A DNA stretch of 64,000 nt from Thermodesulfovibrio sp. (lineage in GTDB: Bacteria > Nitrospirota > Thermodesulfovibrionia > Thermodesulfovibrionales > Thermodesulfovibrionaceae). The notes beneath the pieces were generated by a model that ran no database searches, had not been told where the DNA came from, and was given only the letters and a program-made list of their open reading frames with translations. The DNA lies in the NCBI GenBank assembly GCA_020725335.1, contig DYFF01000001.1:1-64000 (forward strand). The letters run 5' to 3'. The translations under genes were made by a program, and so were the position numbers. How positions within the stretch are numbered: the first letter of the stretch is position 1; each line of letters begins with the position of its first letter. Below, piece by piece: positions 50,438-59,549 of the stretch.

Positions 50438-51236
50438 GGTTCCAAGAATAATAGCTGTATCAAGTGGTAAAGGCGGAGTTGGTAAAACAAACTTTGTTAC
50501 GAATATAGCCTTAATTTTTAAAAGTATGCAAAAAAGGGTTTTATTAATGGATGCAGATGTGGGATTAAGTAATATTGATATAATGTTTGGAGTTGCACCT
50601 AAATACAATATAAAACATTTACTCTTAGGTGAAAAGTCAATTAAAGATATCATTGTCAATTCTATGCAGGGAGTAGATATTATACCCGCAAGTTCTGGTA
50701 TAAGAGAATTAACTCAACTAACATTAGACCAAAAAATGAAAATAATAACAGAACTTGAAAGTCTTGACGAGAACTATGATATTTTCCTTATTGATACAGG
50801 AGCGGGAATTTCAGATAATGTAACATTTTTCTGTTCAGCTGCTCATGATAATGTTATAATTTTAAATTCTGAACCTACGTCTATAGCTGATGCCTATGCA
50901 TTGATAAAAGTTTTACATAAGGAATATGGAGAGAAGAATTTTCGAATTGTTATTAATTCTGTGAAAAATTCAAAAGAAGCAAAGGATACTTTCAGAAAAA
51001 TCTCTCTTGTCAGTGAGAGATTTTTAGGTTTATCTCTCGATTATCTTGGTGCTCTTCCTTTTGATGATAAAATCAAGGATGCTATCATATCACAGAAGCC
51101 CTATGTAAGCTTATTTCCTACCTCTGATTTTTCAAAAAAATTAAGAGATATTGCGAAAGAACTTTTAAACAGAGAGGTAAATTTCTTAAAGGGAGGAATG
51201 CAGTTTTTTTTAAAAAGAGCGCTTCAGGTAGGATAA
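50427..51236 (+). CDS. flhG: Flagellar number regulator FlhG (MinD-like ATPase)
   Basis: A 269-residue MinD/ParA-type ATPase. The deviant Walker A is SSGKGGVGKTNFVTNIA, followed by LLMDADVGLSNIDIMFG and DIFLIDTGAGISDNV. It starts with GTG inside flhF. A short C-terminal hydrophobic/basic tail (FFLKRALQVG) may act as membrane anchor. It counters FlhF to control flagellar number. fliA follows 6 bases later. Confidence 0.94.
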   Translation: MKTKVPRIIAVSSGKGGVGKTNFVTNIALIFKSMQKRVLLMDADVGLSNIDIMFGVAPKYNIKHLLLGEKSIKDIIVNSMQGVDIIPASSGIRELTQLTLDQKMKIITELESLDENYDIFLIDTGAGISDNVTFFCSAAHDNVIILNSEPTSIADAYALIKVLHKEYGEKNFRIVINSVKNSKEAKDTFRKISLVSERFLGLSLDYLGALPFDDKIKDAIISQKPYVSLFPTSDFSKKLRDIAKELLNREVNFLKGGMQFFLKRALQVG

Positions 51237-51242
51237 ATTTAT

Positions 51243-51947
51243 ATGTTCTATACAGAGACAGAAAAGGAAAGGCTAATTGAGCAGTTTTTGCCTAAAATTA
51301 AACATTATGCATTAAAATATTTTTTTATAGTTCAATCTTTTCTTGAAGTTGAAGACCTAATATCTGCAGGAGTTAGAGGATTACTTGAGGCATTAAATAA
51401 GTATAATCCTTCCTTGAATGTTCCACTTGCTTCTTTCATAGATTATCGAATAAGAGGAGCGATTCTTGATGAAATTCGCTCAGTTGATGTTTTTTCAAAG
51501 GAATTTAGAAAAAAGATTGAAGATGTAAAAAAAGCCTATAAAGATCTTAAAAAACAAGGACAAGAACCAACAGATGAAGAGTTGGCAATAAAACTTAATA
51601 TGTCTCAAAACGAACTGCAGGAAGTTTACCAGAGCATTACTGCTTCAGATTTAATAAGTTTAGACGATTACATAGTAGGACAGAATGGAGATAAGTTAAA
51701 TATTCTCAATATTATTGCTGATAAAACAGACCTGTTTGAAGAAATAAAAATGAGGGAGATAAAAGAAAAATTAGCTGAAGGAATAGACAAACTTTCGAAG
51801 CAGGAAAAACTTGTTATTTCTCTATATTATTATGAAGAGATGAATATGAAAGAAATTGCAAACATTCTTGATGTTTCACTTTCACGAGTAAGTCAGATTC
51901 ATGGCAAAGCTATTGTGAAATTAAAAAATTTTTTAGAAACCCGTTGA
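51243..51947 (+). CDS. fliA: Flagellar sigma factor FliA (sigma-28)
   Basis: A 234-residue sigma factor lacking region 1. Region 2 has DLISAGVRGLLEALNKYN and SFIDYRIRGAILDEIRSVD, region 3 has ATDEELAIKLNMS-like text (QEPTDEELAIKLNMSQNEL), and region 4 has MNMKEIANILDVSLSRVSQI. It drives late flagellar and chemotaxis genes. No flgM is in the window. It directly follows flhG. Confidence 0.94.
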   Translation: MFYTETEKERLIEQFLPKIKHYALKYFFIVQSFLEVEDLISAGVRGLLEALNKYNPSLNVPLASFIDYRIRGAILDEIRSVDVFSKEFRKKIEDVKKAYKDLKKQGQEPTDEELAIKLNMSQNELQEVYQSITASDLISLDDYIVGQNGDKLNILNIIADKTDLFEEIKMREIKEKLAEGIDKLSKQEKLVISLYYYEEMNMKEIANILDVSLSRVSQIHGKAIVKLKNFLETR

Positions 51948-51971
51948 TTAATAAAATATATTTGTTATAAT
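51944..51971 (+). promoter_or_regulatory. Candidate sigma-70 type promoter before the HEAT-repeat gene
   Basis: TTGATT (51944-51949) and TATAAT (51966-51971) with a 16-base spacer. It starts inside the fliA stop region and lies about 29 bases before the next start codon. It would uncouple the chemotaxis genes from the upstream flagellar operon. Confidence 0.5.
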
Positions 51972-51999
51972 AGATTTAATTTAAATAGGGGGTTTTTTT

Positions 52000-53892
52000 A
52001 TGAAAAAGAACATAAAAAAGCTTATTTATCTATTACTTAATGACAAAGATTCTTCTCAAAGAAGATATGCTGCTGAAGAATTATCCCAATATGATGAAAG
52101 AGTTATATATCCACTTATTAAGGCATTGAAAGATGAAAGCCCTGCTGTACAGGATGCAGCGACACAGTCATTAATTGCAGTTGGAACATCTGAGGATGAA
52201 GATAGATTTCTTACTAATCCGGGAGAGCTTGTTACTTATATGGTTATACCTCTTCTCAAAGAAGAGGAGGCTTATTTGAGAAATACCGCTTTGCTTATTC
52301 TTACAGAAATAGGGAGTAAAGCTCCTGAACTTATTTATCAACTTCTTAAAGACAAAGACCCTGATGTTAGAAAGTTCAGCCTTGACCTTATAGCTGATAT
52401 AAAAACAGGGTTTGACGGAGAAAGAATCGTTCCACTTCTTAAAGATTCAAATGCCAATGTAAGAGCTGCAGCAGCAAGAGCAATAGGAGAATTAAGATAT
52501 GAAGGAGCTGTTTCAGCATTAATTGAGAGTCTCAATGATGAAGAATGGGTTGCTTTTTATGTGCTTCAAGCTTTAGCATCTTTACAAGCAGAAGAGGCTT
52601 CCGATGCTATAGGAGAATTACTTCTCAGTTCAGATTCCTTATTAGTAAAGGCAGAAGCAATAGAAACTCTTGGCAAAATTGGAACACAAAAGGTTATTGC
52701 ACCTTTATTAAAATATTATCCAGTAGCCACAAAGGATGAAAAAAAAGAAATAATCAAGGCATTAATAAGGGTTGAGGCTATTCCAAAAGAAGCAGATATT
52801 AAGGATGAATTGATTTCTTTACTTAAAGACGGAGACTGGGATGAGAAAACGTTAGCACTTAAAGGCATAAAAATAACTAATTTAACAGAAGCCGTTCCTT
52901 TTATGGTTGAGGAAGCTGGCAAGCTTGATCCTTCATGCTTTGATTATGATGAAAAAATAGATATTATTCAAGATACGATTTTAAATATTGACTCAGAAGA
53001 TGAATTAATATTTTTAATTGAAAAAGACAAACTAAAGTACAGAGCAAAGGCATTTGTTATTAATACTCTTGGAAAAATGAGAAGTAATAAAGCCATACCA
53101 ATTCTATTAAGATTTCTTGAGGATATAAAAAGAGATGTTAGAATAGCTTCTGCAAGAGCTCTTGGTAATATAGGTGATAGAGAAACAATACAACCTCTTG
53201 TTAATCGCAGTGTTGAAGATGCTGATGTTAATGTTCGCAAGGCTGCTATAGTGGCACTTGGAATGATTAAAGTCAAAGAAGCTTATAATCCGCTATTAAA
53301 TCTTCTTGAAAAAGAAACATATCCTGATGTTCTTGAGGCTATAGTTAATTCTTTAATTGAAATAGATGAGGGAAAATTTTTAAGCAATCTTAAATCTTAT
53401 AAAACCGAAGTAAAACAGGCTCTTGCTAATATTACCTATTCGATGGATATTTTAAATATGCTACTTCAATGTGACAGCACAGAGGTAAGAAAATCTGCTG
53501 TAATGGCTCTTGGAAGGATTACAACAGATGATGCTATTTCCAAACTAATAGAGCTTTTATCTTCAGAGGACAAAGAAATAAAGAAATCAGCTATTTCAGC
53601 ATTAGGAGAAGCACAGCTTTGTTCAGATATACTCTTTGACTGTTTGAAGGACGAAGACCCGTGGATAAGATATTATGCTGTAAAGGCAGTTAAAAAAGGT
53701 AGCGATCCAGAAATTTTAATTGAAAAATTAACTCCTTTACTTGATGATCCTTTCCCTCCAGTAGTCATAGCCGTTATAGAGGCTTTAGGCACAACAGGTG
53801 GTGGTGAGGTATATGAAATCCTTTACTCTAAAAAAGACCACCCCGATAAAAAGATAAGAGAGAAAATTGAGGAGGTGTTAAGTAGAATATGA
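52000..53892 (+). CDS. HEAT-repeat protein in the chemotaxis operon
   Basis: A 630-residue protein made almost entirely of HEAT/PBS-lyase type helical repeats, for example DGERIVPLLKDSNANVRAAA, ARALGNIGDRETIQPLVNRS and VRKSAVMALGRITTDDAIS. About 15-18 units can be discerned. There is no signal peptide or membrane segment, so it is cytoplasmic, and no catalytic residues are recognised. It starts behind its own promoter and overlaps cheR by ATGA, so it is translated together with the chemotaxis genes. A scaffold role at the array or motor is a guess from context. Confidence 0.85.
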   Translation: MKKNIKKLIYLLLNDKDSSQRRYAAEELSQYDERVIYPLIKALKDESPAVQDAATQSLIAVGTSEDEDRFLTNPGELVTYMVIPLLKEEEAYLRNTALLILTEIGSKAPELIYQLLKDKDPDVRKFSLDLIADIKTGFDGERIVPLLKDSNANVRAAAARAIGELRYEGAVSALIESLNDEEWVAFYVLQALASLQAEEASDAIGELLLSSDSLLVKAEAIETLGKIGTQKVIAPLLKYYPVATKDEKKEIIKALIRVEAIPKEADIKDELISLLKDGDWDEKTLALKGIKITNLTEAVPFMVEEAGKLDPSCFDYDEKIDIIQDTILNIDSEDELIFLIEKDKLKYRAKAFVINTLGKMRSNKAIPILLRFLEDIKRDVRIASARALGNIGDRETIQPLVNRSVEDADVNVRKAAIVALGMIKVKEAYNPLLNLLEKETYPDVLEAIVNSLIEIDEGKFLSNLKSYKTEVKQALANITYSMDILNMLLQCDSTEVRKSAVMALGRITTDDAISKLIELLSSEDKEIKKSAISALGEAQLCSDILFDCLKDEDPWIRYYAVKAVKKGSDPEILIEKLTPLLDDPFPPVVIAVIEALGTTGGGEVYEILYSKKDHPDKKIREKIEEVLSRI

Positions 53893-54737
53893 GCACCTTA
53901 ACAGCAACTGCTTCAGTAATAGGTGAAGACACCTTTAGACAGCTTAGGGATTTTATTTATGAAAAAACAGGCATATATGTTCCTGATAACAAGAAATATT
54001 TTCTTGAAAACAGGCTCAGCAGAATTATTAAAGAGAAAAATTTTCGTAATTATGAAGATTATCTATATTATTTGAAATACAGTTCAAATAAACAGGACAT
54101 AGCGAGACTTTTTGATGCTGTAACTACAAATGAAACTTTTTTCTTTAGAGAACCTCAACAATTTGAAGTATTAACAAATAATCTGATCCCTCAGATTGTC
54201 AAAGAAAATTCACAGATGGGACGAAAAGATATAAAAATTTGGTCTGCTGCTTGTTCTACAGGAGAAGAACCCTATACAATAGCCATGATTTTACTTGAAA
54301 AACCAGAACTTGTCAGCATAAGAAAAGAGATTTATGCTTCAGATATAAGTGAGTCTGTCCTTATGTCTGCAAAAAGGGCAATGTATGGAGGCTATTCTGT
54401 GAGAAATATCCCTCCTCAATACATGGCAAAGTATTTTAAAGACTCAGGAGGAATTTATGCTCTCTCAGACATGGTGAAATCTATAGTAAAATTTATGAAT
54501 ATAAACCTTATTGAAGAAAGAGAAGTAAAACAATTAAAAGGTATGGATGTGGTATTTTGTAGGAATGTTTTAATATATTTCGATGACAAGGCAAAGAAAA
54601 GAGCAGTATCATTAATATATGATGTGCTTAGACCAAAGGGATATCTATTCGTAGGTACTTCAGAGAGTTTGCACAATGTAACAAGAGCTTTTAGACCTGT
54701 GATAATAAACAAAGTAATTGCATATCAAAAAGTTTAA
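53889..54737 (+). CDS. cheR: Chemotaxis methyltransferase CheR
   Basis: A 282-residue SAM-dependent glutamate methyltransferase. The N-terminal helical domain is followed by TTNETFFFREPQQFEVL and the SAM-binding WSAACSTGEEPYTIAMI, with DVVFCRNVLIYFDDKAKK in the catalytic fold. It methylates receptor glutamates and opposes CheB. No C-terminal TPR is present. It overlaps the HEAT-repeat gene. No receptor gene is in the window. Confidence 0.96.
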   Translation: MSTLTATASVIGEDTFRQLRDFIYEKTGIYVPDNKKYFLENRLSRIIKEKNFRNYEDYLYYLKYSSNKQDIARLFDAVTTNETFFFREPQQFEVLTNNLIPQIVKENSQMGRKDIKIWSAACSTGEEPYTIAMILLEKPELVSIRKEIYASDISESVLMSAKRAMYGGYSVRNIPPQYMAKYFKDSGGIYALSDMVKSIVKFMNINLIEEREVKQLKGMDVVFCRNVLIYFDDKAKKRAVSLIYDVLRPKGYLFVGTSESLHNVTRAFRPVIINKVIAYQKV

Positions 54738-54750
54738 TTGGAGGGAAAGC

Positions 54751-55131
54751 ATGAAGGTTCTCGTAGTAGATGATGATAAAACAACAAGGAAAATGCTCTC
54801 TCTTATCTTGAAAAGTAAAGGTTATGAAGTGGTAACTGCTGAAAATGGCATGGATGGACTTCAAAAATTAGGAATTGAACAGATAAACCTTATTCTTACA
54901 GACATGAATATGCCATACATGGACGGCATAGAGTTTATAAAGCAAGTAAGAGCAAATCCTGAAATATCACATATTCCAATTGTAATGCTTACCACAGAAG
55001 CAGATGAGGAGGAAAAACAGAGAGCATACAAAGCAGGTGTTGATGATTATCTTGTTAAACCTGCTACAGGAGAACAGATTGTGGAAAGTATGAAAAGAAT
55101 TATAAAGAAAATTTTTGGTAAAAAGGAATAG
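54751..55131 (+). CDS. CheY-like single-domain response regulator (first copy)
   Basis: A 126-residue receiver. The acidic pocket is VVDDD, the phospho-acceptor Asp is in LILTDMNMPYMDGIEF, and the signalling residues are in VMLTTEADEEE and DDYLVKPATGEQIVE. The start at 54751 is chosen for its GGAGGGAAAG ribosome site; a longer frame would overlap cheR. It resembles CheY but has TTEAD rather than a VTA segment. It may be a phosphate sink or a second output beside the CheY at 55141. Confidence 0.9.
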   Translation: MKVLVVDDDKTTRKMLSLILKSKGYEVVTAENGMDGLQKLGIEQINLILTDMNMPYMDGIEFIKQVRANPEISHIPIVMLTTEADEEEKQRAYKAGVDDYLVKPATGEQIVESMKRIIKKIFGKKE

Positions 55132-55140
55132 GAGGCAAAG

Positions 55141-55545
55141 ATGTTTAATTTTAAGATAAGAGTTCTTGTGGTAGATGATTTTCCAACAATGCGAAGAATA
55201 ATAAAAAATCTACTGAAACAGCTTGGATTTGAAAATATTGATGAAGCTGAAAATGGTGAGGATGCTCTAAATAAATTAAAGAGTGGTGAGTATGGACTTG
55301 TTGTTTCTGATTGGAACATGCCTGTTATGGAAGGAATAGAACTCTTAAAAAGCATTAGAAATGACCCTCAATTAAAAGACATTCCCTTTTTAATGGTTAC
55401 AGCAGAGGCGGAAAAGGAAAAGGTTATTGAGGCAATAAAAGCAGGCGTGGATAATTACGTAGTTAAGCCATTTACAGGTGAGGTTCTTAAGGAAAAGCTC
55501 GAAAAAATTGCTCAAAAGAAACCTTCTCTTAAAGGAGGACAATGA
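55141..55545 (+). CDS. cheY: Chemotaxis response regulator CheY (second copy)
   Basis: A 134-residue receiver very close to classical Che[21 protein letters not shown], the acceptor Asp in [31 protein letters not shown] and [16 protein letters not shown]. The DWNMP and KPFT signatures match enterobacterial CheY, so this is the best candidate for binding FliM and CheZ. Its stop overlaps the cheA start. Confidence 0.94.
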   Translation: MFNFKIRVLVVDDFPTMRRIIKNLLKQLGFENIDEAENGEDALNKLKSGEYGLVVSDWNMPVMEGIELLKSIRNDPQLKDIPFLMVTAEAEKEKVIEAIKAGVDNYVVKPFTGEVLKEKLEKIAQKKPSLKGGQ

Positions 55546-57260
55546 TGACTGATGAAATGGATGAAATAATAAATGAATTCATTATCGAAGCAGAGGAAAT
55601 CCTTGAAGGACTTGATCCCCTTTTTGTAGAACTTGAGCAAAGAGGACAGGATGCGGAAATAATAAATGAAATTTTTAGAGGAATGCACACCATTAAAGGA
55701 GCAGCAGGTTTTTTAGGTTTTCAGAACTTAGTAGATGTAGCACACAGAGCAGAGACTATTCTTAAAAAACTAAGAGAAGGAGAGATGATAATCTCTCCAG
55801 AAATAACCGATGCAATTCTCAAAGCTACAGATGTCCTTCGTATGCTTATTTATCACATTAAGACAAAAGAAGAAGTAAAAGAAGATATAAATCCTATTCT
55901 AAATCTTTTAGATAGCGTTCTTTCGCAAGCTTCAATACCCCAGGTAGAGGAACCGAAAGTAGCGACAGAGAAAATCGAAGAAATAAAGGAAGGAATAAAG
56001 CCTGAACAAGAGGAAAAAGTTATTAAACCAGAGGAGACAGTTTCACAAATTCCTAAAGAGAAGGAAAAAGAGGTAGCAACCCTTAGAGTTGATGTATCAA
56101 GGATTGATAAGGTTATGGATTTAGCAGGTGAGATTGTTCTTGCTCGTAATAGACTCCTTAATCTTGCCAACAAACTGGAAGCAAAATATAGCGGCGATGA
56201 AAACGTGGAAAGCCTTATTGAAACAACAGCTTTTCTTGACAGAGTAACATCAGATCTTCAACTTGCTGTAATGAAGATGAGGATGCAGCCCCTTCAAAAG
56301 GTTTTTGTTAAATTCCCAAGGATGGTAAGAGACCTCGCAAGAAGTCTTGGAAAAGATATAGAGCTTGAGATAAGGGGTGAGGATACGGAAGTTGATAAAT
56401 CCGTTATAGAGAATATTGGTGATCCGCTTGTTCACATAATACGAAACTCTATAGACCATGGTATAGAGTCTCCTGATGAAAGACTTGCTAAAGGAAAACC
56501 TGAGAAAGGGAAAATTTTAATAGATGCCTATCAAAAGGGTACTCAGATAGTTATTGACATAATAGATGATGGTAAAGGAATAGATGTAGAAGTTGTTAAA
56601 GCAAAAGCTATTACAAAGGGACTTATAACCCTTGAAGAAGCAGAAAAGATGTCTGATGATGCCATAATAAATTTAATCTTTTTACCTGGTTTTTCAACAA
56701 AGGATGTCTCCACAGAAGTAAGTGGTAGAGGAGTAGGAATGGATGTAGTTAAGTCTAATGTGGCAAAGCTAAATGGATATGTTGAGATATTTACAGAAAA
56801 AGACAAGGGTACAACTTTTAGAATAAGTCTACCGCTTACTCTTGCCATAATTCAGGCAATGATGATACAGGTAGCGGAGGAAATATACGCAGTTCCTCAA
56901 TCTATGATAGAAGAAACTTTAAGAGTTAAGGTATCACAATTAAAAGAAGTATCAGGGCAGAAAGTGCTTACAATAAGAGAAAAAGTTTTACCTGTTTTTA
57001 TTCTTAATGAGCTTCTTGGAGTTTTTGGGCAAAGTGATTCAGATAAAAAATATATACTTGTAGCAAGCGTAGGTGATAGAAGATTTTGTATTGCTGTAGA
57101 TGCTGTGCTCGGCCAGGAAGAAATTGTTATAAAGACAATTAATGGTATCGATTCTGAAGCCTGTGGAATTATGGGAGCTACAATAACAGGTGATGGAAAG
57201 GTTGTTTTAATACTTGATCTTGCTTTGATTTCAAGGAAAGTTTTTTCAGTGAAAGGATAA
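55542..57260 (+). CDS. cheA: Chemotaxis histidine kinase CheA lacking a P2 domain
   Basis: A 572-residue kinase. P1 (1-128) has the phosphorylated His 49 in [15 protein letters not shown] short Glu/Lys/Pro linker (about 129-178) replaces the CheY/CheB-binding P2 domain. P3 dimerisation follows ([20 protein letters not shown]), then the P4 ATPase ([35 protein letters not shown]) and the P5 CheW-like domain to the end. It transfers phosphate to CheY and CheB. ATGATG at the start allows either ATG. Expected to bind CheW, here encoded as a CheW-CheZ fusion 25 bases downstream. Confidence 0.95.
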   Translation: MMTDEMDEIINEFIIEAEEILEGLDPLFVELEQRGQDAEIINEIFRGMHTIKGAAGFLGFQNLVDVAHRAETILKKLREGEMIISPEITDAILKATDVLRMLIYHIKTKEEVKEDINPILNLLDSVLSQASIPQVEEPKVATEKIEEIKEGIKPEQEEKVIKPEETVSQIPKEKEKEVATLRVDVSRIDKVMDLAGEIVLARNRLLNLANKLEAKYSGDENVESLIETTAFLDRVTSDLQLAVMKMRMQPLQKVFVKFPRMVRDLARSLGKDIELEIRGEDTEVDKSVIENIGDPLVHIIRNSIDHGIESPDERLAKGKPEKGKILIDAYQKGTQIVIDIIDDGKGIDVEVVKAKAITKGLITLEEAEKMSDDAIINLIFLPGFSTKDVSTEVSGRGVGMDVVKSNVAKLNGYVEIFTEKDKGTTFRISLPLTLAIIQAMMIQVAEEIYAVPQSMIEETLRVKVSQLKEVSGQKVLTIREKVLPVFILNELLGVFGQSDSDKKYILVASVGDRRFCIAVDAVLGQEEIVIKTINGIDSEACGIMGATITGDGKVVLILDLALISRKVFSVKG

Positions 57261-57285
57261 ACAAAAAGGGAAGGAGATATAAAAG

Positions 57286-58470
57286 ATGCGACAGTGCATA
57301 GGTTTTCTTTTAAATGAAAATGAGTATATTATTCCTATTCTAAAGGTGCAAGAGATAATAAAAATACCACAGATTACTAAAATTCCAGGAGTTCCCTATT
57401 ATGTGGAAGGAGTTACTAATTTAAGAGGTAGAGTTATTCCTGTATTAAATTTAAAAAGAATTTTAAATCTTGCAGAAGAAACTCAAGGTAACAAAGTTGT
57501 TGTCATCTCAACGGGTAAAATAACTTTTGGAGTCTTAGTTGATAACATAACTGGTGTTGTAAACATTGATGAAAATAATGTGGAACCTGCAGAGGAATTT
57601 TTACAGCATGGAGACAATCATATAGAAGGTGTGGCAAGAATAAACGATAGATTACTGATTTTGATAGATATAAAAAAGATAATACCTACAGAAGATCAAG
57701 CTCTCTTTGAAGAAGAAATCCTTGATATTCATGAAGAAGAAGATAAAGTTGAAGTAGTTAAAAAGGTAACAAGCATGGGTGGTGAAATTACAGTAAAAGA
57801 ATTAGTAGACCCGGTAAAATTTTATGAAGACAAGGGAATGACAAGAGATGACCCGAAATATTCGCTCTTAGAGGAGATTGTTAATTTTATGAATACAGTC
57901 TCTCAAGGTGATTATGCAAAAGCAGATCAAATAATGAGTAGCATTATTCAAAAAAGCCAGAGTGATTTATTTAAAGAAGTTGGTAAAGTTGCGAGAAAGC
58001 TTCATGATTCTCTAAAAAGTTTCAGAGAAGCCTTTGACCCTCGTTTAAAAGAAATGGCAACAGAACAGATGCCAAGGGCAGTTGATCAACTGCAGATGGT
58101 GATAAACAAAACAGAGGAAGCAGCCAATAAAACAATGGAAATAGTTGAAAAATATATTCTTAAGATGGATGACCTTGCAAATCATATTAGGGAAATTCAA
58201 GGACCTGAAGCTTCAGTAAAATACTTGAAAGAGTTCAAAAACTCTCTTGAAGATGACTTGACAGAAATTCTTACAACCCAGTCTTTTCAGGACTTAACTG
58301 GGCAGGTTTTAAAGAAAGTTATCAAACTCGTGGGAGATCTTGAGGTAGAGCTTTTAAAGCTTATTACAACTTTCGGATTAAAATTTGAAGAGAAGAAAAC
58401 ATTAACCAAAGAAGTGGAAAAGGTAACTCAAGAAGATGTAGACGATTTGCTAAAGGAATTTGGTTTTTAA
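57286..58470 (+). CDS. CheW-CheZ fusion: array coupling protein with CheY-P phosphatase
   Basis: A single 394-residue frame. Residues 1 to about 140 form a CheW domain (CIGFLLNENEYIIPILKVQE; GVTNLRGRVIPVLNLKRIL). After an acidic linker (about 141-175), residues about 185-394 match CheZ: VGKVARKLHDSLKSF at 232-246, a long helical hairpin, and the catalytic segment SFQDLTGQVLKKV (333-345). There Asp 336 and Gln 340 correspond to the CheZ Asp143 and Gln147 of E. coli. The CheY-binding tail QEDVDDLLKEFGF closes the chain (382-394). Between cheA and cheB in one operon. Both halves look complete, so it should tether phosphatase activity to the CheA-receptor array. Confidence 0.93.
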   Translation: MRQCIGFLLNENEYIIPILKVQEIIKIPQITKIPGVPYYVEGVTNLRGRVIPVLNLKRILNLAEETQGNKVVVISTGKITFGVLVDNITGVVNIDENNVEPAEEFLQHGDNHIEGVARINDRLLILIDIKKIIPTEDQALFEEEILDIHEEEDKVEVVKKVTSMGGEITVKELVDPVKFYEDKGMTRDDPKYSLLEEIVNFMNTVSQGDYAKADQIMSSIIQKSQSDLFKEVGKVARKLHDSLKSFREAFDPRLKEMATEQMPRAVDQLQMVINKTEEAANKTMEIVEKYILKMDDLANHIREIQGPEASVKYLKEFKNSLEDDLTEILTTQSFQDLTGQVLKKVIKLVGDLEVELLKLITTFGLKFEEKKTLTKEVEKVTQEDVDDLLKEFGF

Positions 58471-58484
58471 GGAGATATAAAAAT

Positions 58485-59540
58485 ATGATAAAAGTACTCG
58501 TTGTTGATGATTCTGCATTCATGAGAAAAGCTTTATCATCCATGCTTCAAGAAGACCCAGAGATAAAGGTTGTAGGAACTGCAAGGGATGGGGTTGAAGC
58601 TATACAGATGATTCAGGATTTAAGACCCGATGTTGTTACAATGGATGTGGAAATGCCAAGGATGGATGGAATAACAGCTCTTAAAGAAATAATGCAAAAA
58701 TGTCCTGTCCCTGTAATCATGGTGAGTTCTCTAACAACTGAAGGAGCAAAAGTTACTATTGAAGCTCTTGAGCTGGGTGCAATTGATTTTATTCCTAAAA
58801 ATCTTTCTGAACTTTCTGTTAATATTGTAAAAATAAAGGGAATGCTTCTTGAAAAGATAAAGACTATTGGGAAAAGAGGACTTATAAGAAGAAAACCAAT
58901 CATTAAAACACAAGAGCCAAAAATTGAAACTCCAAAGATTGAACCTCCTCTAAAAAGAATATCTACAGAAAGGAAAGTGGGGATTGTATCTATTGGGACA
59001 TCTACAGGAGGACCAAAGGCTTTACAAGAGATAATTCCAAAACTTCCAAAGGATTTTCCAGTACCAATCGTGATTGCTCAGCATATGCCGCCTAATTTTA
59101 CAAAACCTTTTGCTGAAAGACTTGACCAGTTGAGTCAACTTTCTGTTAAAGAAGCAGAAGAAGGAGAAGCTATCAAGCCTGGAACTGTTTATATTGCTCC
59201 AGGAAGAGGACATATGAGACTAAAAAGAAGGGCTATTGAAACATTAGTCTCAATATCTGAAGATAAAGAGGATTTTATATATCGACCGAGTGTAGATGCT
59301 TTAATGCTATCAGTCGCAGATTGTTTCCCTGGCAGAAGTCTTGGGATAATTTTAACAGGAATGGGAAATGATGGAGCAAAGGGATGTAAAAAAATAAAAG
59401 AAACAGGTGGAAGAGTATTTGCTCAAAATGAGGAAACATGTGTAGTATATGGTATGCCAAGGGCAGTTGTTGAGGCAGGTATAGCTGATAAAGTAGTGCC
59501 TCTTGAGGAAATAGCAGGTGAAATAATAAATGCAGTTTAG
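58485..59540 (+). CDS. cheB: Chemotaxis glutamate methylesterase/deamidase CheB
   Basis: A 351-residue two-domain protein. The N-terminal receiver has VVDDSAFMRK and the acceptor in DVVTMDVEMPRMDG. The methylesterase domain (about 165-351) has the catalytic Ser in SIGTSTGGPKALQE, His in IVIAQHMPPNFTKPFAERL and Asp in LTGMGNDGAKG. It removes methyl groups from receptors after phosphorylation by CheA. It follows the CheW-CheZ fusion by 14 bases with its own AAGGAGATAT ribosome site. Confidence 0.97.
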   Translation: MIKVLVVDDSAFMRKALSSMLQEDPEIKVVGTARDGVEAIQMIQDLRPDVVTMDVEMPRMDGITALKEIMQKCPVPVIMVSSLTTEGAKVTIEALELGAIDFIPKNLSELSVNIVKIKGMLLEKIKTIGKRGLIRRKPIIKTQEPKIETPKIEPPLKRISTERKVGIVSIGTSTGGPKALQEIIPKLPKDFPVPIVIAQHMPPNFTKPFAERLDQLSQLSVKEAEEGEAIKPGTVYIAPGRGHMRLKRRAIETLVSISEDKEDFIYRPSVDALMLSVADCFPGRSLGIILTGMGNDGAKGCKKIKETGGRVFAQNEETCVVYGMPRAVVEAGIADKVVPLEEIAGEIINAV

Positions 59541-59549
59541 GAGGGCTTA

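Noticed and set aside
51182-51242. Separate promoter for fliA
   Set aside because: The gap to flhG is 6 bases and no -35/-10 pair stands out; operon expression is sufficient.
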